In this document: one piece after another, positions 59,928-64,000 of the stretch
Layout of the letters: every line of letters starts with the position of its first letter
Numbering within the stretch: position 1 is the stretch's first letter
Assembly (NCBI RefSeq): GCF_039535115.1
Contig: NZ_BAAAWO010000001.1
Span: forward strand, 3,658,001-3,722,000
Direction: 5' to 3'
From: Paeniglutamicibacter sulfureus
Lineage (GTDB): Bacteria; Actinomycetota; Actinomycetes; Actinomycetales; Micrococcaceae
DNA length: 64,000 nt
Made by a program: the position numbers and the translations under genes
Notes under the pieces: generated by a model
Seen by the model: the letters and a program-made list of their open reading frames with translations, nothing else
What the model was told of the DNA's origin: nothing
Database searches by the model: none

Positions 59928-61427
59928 TCAGTCGTCCTCATCCTCGGCCGGGTCGTCCTCGGGTTTGACGTAGGGCAGGTGGATCGACATGGTGGCCCCG
60001 CCGCCGGGGGTCTCGCTGAGTCGAATGGAGCCGTCATGCTGCGCGGCAATCGCCGCGACAATGGCCAACCCCAGCCCGGTGCCGCCGGTCTCGCGCTGGC
60101 GCGAGGAATCGGCGCGGTAGAACCGCTCAAACACCCGTCCCGCATCCTCCTCGGAAATCCCCGGGCCGTGGTCGCGGATTTCCAGCACCGCATCGGACCT
60201 TCCGTCGATGACCGGCTTGACGCCCACGGCGATCTCGATGTCGCTGCCCTCGGGGGTGTAGCGCAGCGCGTTGGTCATCAGGTTCGCCACCACCTGCCGC
60301 AGCCGGGCCTCGTCCCCGGAAGTGGGTGCAGGTTGCGGGGCCCCGCCATCCAGGCCGATCAGGCGCACCTTGCGGTTCACGGCATTGACCCGGGTGTCCT
60401 CGGCGGCGTCACCGGCCAGCAGGAGCAAATCGATGGGCTTGCGGTCCAGCGGGCGCTGCTCGTCGAGCCGCGCCAGGGTCAGCAGGTCCTCGACGAGCTG
60501 GGCCATGCGCTTGGACTCGGCCTCGATGCGCCCCATGGCGGTGCGCAGCATTTCCGGGTCGTTGAGCCCGCCCTGCCGGTAGAACTCGGAGTACCCCTGG
60601 ATGGTCACCAACGGGGTGCGCAGTTCGTGGGAGGCGTCCTGGACGAATCTTCGCATCTTGCGTTCGGAAGCGGCACGCCCGCGGAAGGCGTGTTCGATGT
60701 GCGCCAACATGGCGTTGAGCGAGCGCGAGAGCCGCCCGACCTCGGTCTCCGGAGGGTAGTCCTCCACGCGGCGGGACAGGTCCCCGGCGGCAATGGCCGC
60801 CGCCGTGCGTTCAACGCGCAGCAACGGCAGCAGCGCCCGGGTGGTGATCCCGTAGGCGATCATCGACATCAGCAGCGTGGCCAGCATTCCGGTGGACATC
60901 ACCAGCATCGTTGCCTTGGTGACGGTGTCCTGCACCGAGGTCATCGGCAGGGCATAGATGAGGTCGTAGTCGGTGCGCGGTAGGTCCACGATGCGCACCC
61001 GCCACCCGGCGGAGCCCAGGGTGCTGCCGGGCACCGAGAGCGAGGCTGCGGGGTCCTCCCGCAAGCGCTCGATGACCTGCGCATCGACAGCCGGGGCATC
61101 CAGCGGCTTGTTGTCCGGCGCGGCACGGCGCGGCATGGTGTAGAGGATTTCGGCCGATTCGTTGCGCAGATCCCCGTAGAAACGGGCGAGCCCGTTGGAC
61201 TTGGGGTTGATATTGGCAATGCCCGCATAGTCATTGAGCATGGTGGCAGTGATCGTAGCGCTGTTGGACCTCAGGTCAGTGTCCAGCTGCGCGGTGAGCA
61301 TCAGCCGCAGCGACTGGGCAGAGCCGACGGCCGTGACCACGATCCCCAGGATCATCAGGGAGCTCATGAGCGCCACGAGCTTGGTCCGCAACGACACCTG
61401 TCGCCAGAATCTGCGGGCACTTTCCAC
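59928..61427 (-). CDS. Sensor histidine kinase (HAMP, MprB/TrcS-like)
   Basis: The 499-residue kinase has helix 1 at about 16-36, an extracytoplasmic sensor region (about 37-170), helix 2 (about 171-196), HAMP (197-250), a dimerisation domain with phosphoacceptor His267 in DASHELRTP, and an ATPase domain with N-box MTNALRYTP, G1 RDHGPGI and G2 GTGLGLAI. It autophosphorylates and passes phosphate to the response regulator encoded just upstream on the same strand. The signal is unknown. The acidic C-terminal tail (EDDPAEDEDD) is unusual but harmless. Confidence 0.95.
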   Translation of the reverse strand: MESARRFWRQVSLRTKLVALMSSLMILGIVVTAVGSAQSLRLMLTAQLDTDLRSNSATITATMLNDYAGIANINPKSNGLARFYGDLRNESAEILYTMPRRAAPDNKPLDAPAVDAQVIERLREDPAASLSVPGSTLGSAGWRVRIVDLPRTDYDLIYALPMTSVQDTVTKATMLVMSTGMLATLLMSMIAYGITTRALLPLLRVERTAAAIAAGDLSRRVEDYPPETEVGRLSRSLNAMLAHIEHAFRGRAASERKMRRFVQDASHELRTPLVTIQGYSEFYRQGGLNDPEMLRTAMGRIEAESKRMAQLVEDLLTLARLDEQRPLDRKPIDLLLLAGDAAEDTRVNAVNRKVRLIGLDGGAPQPAPTSGDEARLRQVVANLMTNALRYTPEGSDIEIAVGVKPVIDGRSDAVLEIRDHGPGISEEDAGRVFERFYRADSSRQRETGGTGLGLAIVAAIAAQHDGSIRLSETPGGGATMSIHLPYVKPEDDPAEDEDD

Positions 61428-61449
61428 GTGTGGGAACCGGCCTTTCGTC

Positions 61450-62160
61450 TTAGCGGCGGTCGGCGGTGCGCATGAGGTACCCGACGCCGCGCTTGGTCTG
61501 GATCAGCGAGGGCCACTCGGCGCGGGAATCGATCTTGCGGCGCAGATAGGAAATGTAGGACTCCACGATGGAAGCGTCCCCGTTGAAGTCGTATTCCCAT
61601 ACGTGGTCAAGGATCTGTGCCTTGGACAGCACCCGGTTGGGATTCATCATCAGGTAGCGCAACAACTTGAATTCGGTGGGCGAAAGCTCGATGACCTCGC
61701 CGGAGCGGCGGACCTCGTGCGCGTCGTCATCCAGCTCGAGGTCATCCACCCGGATGATAGCGCTGTCTTCCTCGGCCGGCTGGGTACGCCGGAGCACGGC
61801 ACGGATGCGGGCGACCACCTCGTCGAGGCTGAAGGGCTTGGTGACGTAGTCGTCCCCGCCGACGGTCAACCCGGTGACCTTGTCCTCGGTGTCGTCGCGT
61901 GCGGTGAGGAAAAGGACCGGGAAGTGCTTGCCCGCGGCGCGCAGCCTGCGGGTGATGGTGAATCCGTCCATGTCCGGGAGCATCACGTCGAGCACCGCCA
62001 GATCGGGGGTGTCGGCCTCCACGGCTGCCAGGGCCTCGCGGCCGTTCGCCGCGGCAACCACCTCGAAGCCCGCGAAACGCAGGGAGGTGGAGAGCAATTC
62101 GCGGATGTTCGGTTCGTCGTCGACGACCAGGAGCTTCGCTTCGGGGGTTTTGGCATTCAT
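61450..62160 (-). CDS. OmpR-family response regulator
   Basis: The 236-residue regulator has a receiver domain (LLVVDDEPNIRELL, phosphoacceptor D58 in AVLDVMLP, K in YVTKPFSLDE) and a C-terminal winged helix (ELSPTEFKLLRYLMMNPNRVLSKAQILDHVWEYDFNGDASIVESYISYLRRKI). It is transcribed with the histidine kinase, whose start is 22 nt downstream. ATG 62160 (MNAKTPEAK) is preferred; the frame extends 19 codons upstream without a good site. It is similar to mycobacterial MprA/TrcR-type regulators of envelope stress. Confidence 0.95.
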   Translation of the reverse strand: MNAKTPEAKLLVVDDEPNIRELLSTSLRFAGFEVVAAANGREALAAVEADTPDLAVLDVMLPDMDGFTITRRLRAAGKHFPVLFLTARDDTEDKVTGLTVGGDDYVTKPFSLDEVVARIRAVLRRTQPAEEDSAIIRVDDLELDDDAHEVRRSGEVIELSPTEFKLLRYLMMNPNRVLSKAQILDHVWEYDFNGDASIVESYISYLRRKIDSRAEWPSLIQTKRGVGYLMRTADRR

Positions 62161-62293
62161 GGGTACCAGTCTGCAACCGCTATCTGTAAGAACGCTGTGT
62201 GTTTGGTGTGCGGGCAAGGGTGCCGCGCCCCATGGTCACCCCCAAGATGCCCGGAGCCGGCAGGGCACTTGGGCGGGTAGCAGGCGACCTGGT

Positions 62294-62524
62294 CTAGTGG
62301 GAGCGGCGGCGCTCGCGGAAGTTCAGCACCAGAATCACGATGAGCAGGATGAACGCCAACGGCAATCCATAGAGCGCCACGGCCAGCAGCGCCGGGGCAG
62401 GGGAAAGCTGCATCGCGTATTGGATGAGGATCACGGCCAGCGCGGCGAGTGAGGCGATGGCAACGCCACCGGCAAGAAAGGTCAGGATGCGTAGGGATGT
62501 GGGGGTGGCGGCGGAGGTGTTCAC
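62294..62524 (-). CDS. Small two-helix membrane protein
   Basis: The 76-residue protein has two hydrophobic helices (about 12-34 and 41-68) and a basic tail RERRRSH. Family not recognised. The composition, ATG start and position 134 nt upstream of the response regulator on the same strand make it a likely real gene, possibly co-expressed with the two-component system. Confidence 0.65.
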   Translation of the reverse strand: MNTSAATPTSLRILTFLAGGVAIASLAALAVILIQYAMQLSPAPALLAVALYGLPLAFILLIVILVLNFRERRRSH

Positions 62525-62775
62525 CCCTTAAAACTACCGTGCACCGGCGAAACGGCCATCATGGAGGCCCTGGCCCGTGGGTGGGAAGGGGGCACGCCGC
62601 TGATGTCGTACCCTAGAAGATATAGACTTCCCCGGACGCATGAGCCCGCCCGCAAGCCCCCATAGAGGGACGGGCTGCGTGGTTTCGCGCCGGGACATCG
62701 CCAGAAATGGGAACGCGGAACCTGAATGGCCCGCCGTCGTTGCCCCATTGAGACGCAAGAACGAGGTAGTTAGAC

Positions 62776-63159
62776 GTGCCAACCGGCAAAGTGAAGTGGT
62801 ACGAGCCCTCCAAGGGGTTCGGGTTCCTGGTGACCGACGAAGGCCAGGAAGTGTACTTGAATGCCTCGGCGCTGCCCGTGGGCACGACCGAGCTGCGACC
62901 GGGTACCCGCATGGAATTCGGTGTCGCCGAAGGCCGCAAGGGTGCCCAGGCCCTGAGCGTTCGCATCATTGACGACGCACCCTCGGTGGCCCGCGCCAAG
63001 CGCAAGCCTGCCGAGGACACCGCGGTGCTGATCGAAGACCTCATCAAAGTGCTCGACTCGGTCTCCAACGGACTGCGCAGGGGCCGTTACCCCGAAAAAG
63101 CCCAAGGCGCCAAGGTTGCAGCAGTGCTGCGCGCCGTAGCCGACGATTTGGATGCCTGA
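62776..63159 (+). CDS. Cold-shock-domain protein with C-terminal extension
   Basis: The 127-residue protein has a cold-shock domain (residues 1-67, PTGKVKWYEPSKGFGFLVTDEGQEVYLNASAL) with the RNP1-like KGFGFL, and a C-terminal region of about 60 residues (ARAKRKPAEDTAVLIEDLIKVLDSVSNGLRRGRYP) found in the actinobacterial CspB-like group. It binds single-stranded RNA/DNA. GTG start at 62776. Its stop overlaps the start of the DUF3027 gene by 8 nt, so the two are coupled. Confidence 0.9.
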   Translation: MPTGKVKWYEPSKGFGFLVTDEGQEVYLNASALPVGTTELRPGTRMEFGVAEGRKGAQALSVRIIDDAPSVARAKRKPAEDTAVLIEDLIKVLDSVSNGLRRGRYPEKAQGAKVAAVLRAVADDLDA

Positions 63160-63679
63160 ACCCATGTCCCGCAAAGTAATGCTCGATACGACACTGGCCA
63201 AGGCCGTGGACCAGGCGCGCAAGGCGCTGCTGGAAATCACCGACGAGGCAACGATCGGTGAATACCAGGAAGCCGTGAACGACGGCGAACGCCTGGTGAC
63301 CCACCGATTTGACGTGTTGCTCCCCGGCTACGAGGGCTGGAGTTGGTTTGCCACGCTGACCCGCATCCCGCGTGCCCAGGCCAAGGACCTCACGGTGTGC
63401 GAGGTCGGGATCCTTCCCGGCGAGGACGCACTGCTGGCCCCGGCCTGGGTGCCGTGGGCCGAGCGAGTTCGACCGGAGGAAATGGACGCCGAGCGCCAGG
63501 CCGCCGAGGACGCCGCCGCAGTTGCGGACGGCATCGCCGAAGCTTCGGCTCCGGAGGGCTCGGACAATTCCGCCCCCTCAGGCACGGAGGAAGAATCCGC
63601 GGAAACCGAGACCGAATCCGCGGCCGCGACGGACGAAGTCGCCTCCGATGAAGACGTCTGGGACGAAGATGCCAAATAG
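63152..63679 (+). CDS. DUF3027-domain protein
   Basis: The 175-residue protein has the DUF3027 core (LAKAVDQARKALLEITDEATIGEYQEAVNDGERLVTHRFDVLLPGYEGWSWFATLTRIP, then LTVCEVGILPGEDALLAPAWVPWAERV) and a very acidic Ala/Glu/Ser tail. Function unknown; the family regularly follows a cold-shock gene in actinobacteria. ATG 63152 or 63164 may be the start; both overlap or abut the cold-shock gene. Confidence 0.85.
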   Translation: MPEPMSRKVMLDTTLAKAVDQARKALLEITDEATIGEYQEAVNDGERLVTHRFDVLLPGYEGWSWFATLTRIPRAQAKDLTVCEVGILPGEDALLAPAWVPWAERVRPEEMDAERQAAEDAAAVADGIAEASAPEGSDNSAPSGTEEESAETETESAAATDEVASDEDVWDEDAK

Positions 63680-63724
63680 CTGAATAGGCAACCAGGGGAC
63701 TTGTCCCCTGAAATGAACAAGGGA

Positions 63725-63754
63725 GCGGGTAGCGATCGTCGGATCGCTACCCGC
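63725..63754 (+). terminator. Terminator of the cold-shock/DUF3027 operon
   Basis: A 13-bp perfect stem (63725-63737 with 63742-63754) with a 4-nt loop lies 46 nt after the DUF3027 stop. Confidence 0.8.
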
Positions 63755-63791
63755 GCCCTTGCCGTCGGGCGGCAGGCATCGGCTCAAATAG

Positions 63792-63841
63792 ATCGGGCGG
63801 CGCCCACCCGCGGGATCAACCGTGGGTGGGCGCCGCCCGAT
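63792..63841. terminator. Terminator between DUF3027 and serC
   Basis: An 18-bp perfect stem (63792-63809 with 63824-63841) lies just outside the serC stop codon, on the side toward which serC is transcribed. Confidence 0.85.
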
Positions 63842-63857
63842 TCGTAGGCTGAAGAAG

Positions 63858-64000
<143 letters not shown>

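Overview
The window is high-GC actinobacterial DNA, most likely from Micrococcaceae (Arthrobacter, Paeniglutamicibacter or a relative). The evidence is actinobacterial gene content (DUF3263 next to a LytR_C protein, a cold-shock protein overlapping DUF3027, a WXG100 protein, DUF4032, an MsiK-type ATPase), frequent GTG starts, and tight ATGA-type gene overlaps. The species cannot be fixed from the sequence alone. Both ends cut through genes: a GH13 alpha-glucosidase on the left and phosphoserine aminotransferase (serC) on the right.

1-16.2 kb, sugar and trehalose metabolism. A LacI-type regulator lies between two similar GH13 alpha-glucosidases. Divergent to them is a maltodextrin-type ABC importer (lipoprotein, two permeases) followed by a cyclomaltodextrinase/neopullulanase-like GH13 enzyme. 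Two LacI-type operators sit in the divergent promoter region. Further on are a DUF4032 kinase-like protein, a stand-alone importer ATPase, otsB, otsA, a membrane-anchored DsbA-like protein and tRNA-Thr.

16.3-36.2 kb, accessory island. Gene style changes and an aromatic-acid type catabolic cluster appears. It holds a Rieske oxygenase of the phthalate 4,5-dioxygenase type with its own ferredoxin and FAD reductase, a class II aldolase-fold protein, two proteins of the 4,5-dihydroxyphthalate decarboxylase family, a PanB-like aldolase, an RpiB-like isomerase, an alpha/beta hydrolase with a Cys nucleophile, a zinc alcohol dehydrogenase, a LigK/RraA-type aldolase, a LigJ-type 4-oxalomesaconate hydratase, a tripartite tricarboxylate transporter, an MFS transporter and a GntR/FCD regulator. 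No ring-cleavage dioxygenase is present. Four copies of a TGGTNNNACCA-like site lie at the island promoters, suggesting one regulon. A 22-bp direct repeat at 16752 and 35559 brackets the island. Gene debris (the 3' part of an SRAP gene and the tail of an APC permease) lies just outside the right repeat.

36.2-50.4 kb, ordinary accessory metabolism. This part holds a BCCT transporter, a PduO-type cobalamin adenosyltransferase, a DapA-family protein, an RDD protein, a LacI-controlled nucleoside operon (nucleoside hydrolase, MFS transporter, ribokinase), a small membrane protein with a broken lipoprotein gene, a glycosyltransferase remnant, a gene-poor stretch, a CoA-transferase of the acetyl-CoA hydrolase family, a GNAT acetyltransferase and tRNA-Val.

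50.5-64 kb, core genes. This part holds an LLM flavin oxidoreductase, a ThrE-type exporter, uracil-DNA glycosylase, DUF3263 and LytR_C proteins, groEL under two CIRCE elements and without groES, a phosphotransferase, a DUF4031-HD fusion, a WXG100 protein, a two-component system, a cold-shock protein with DUF3027, and the end of serC.
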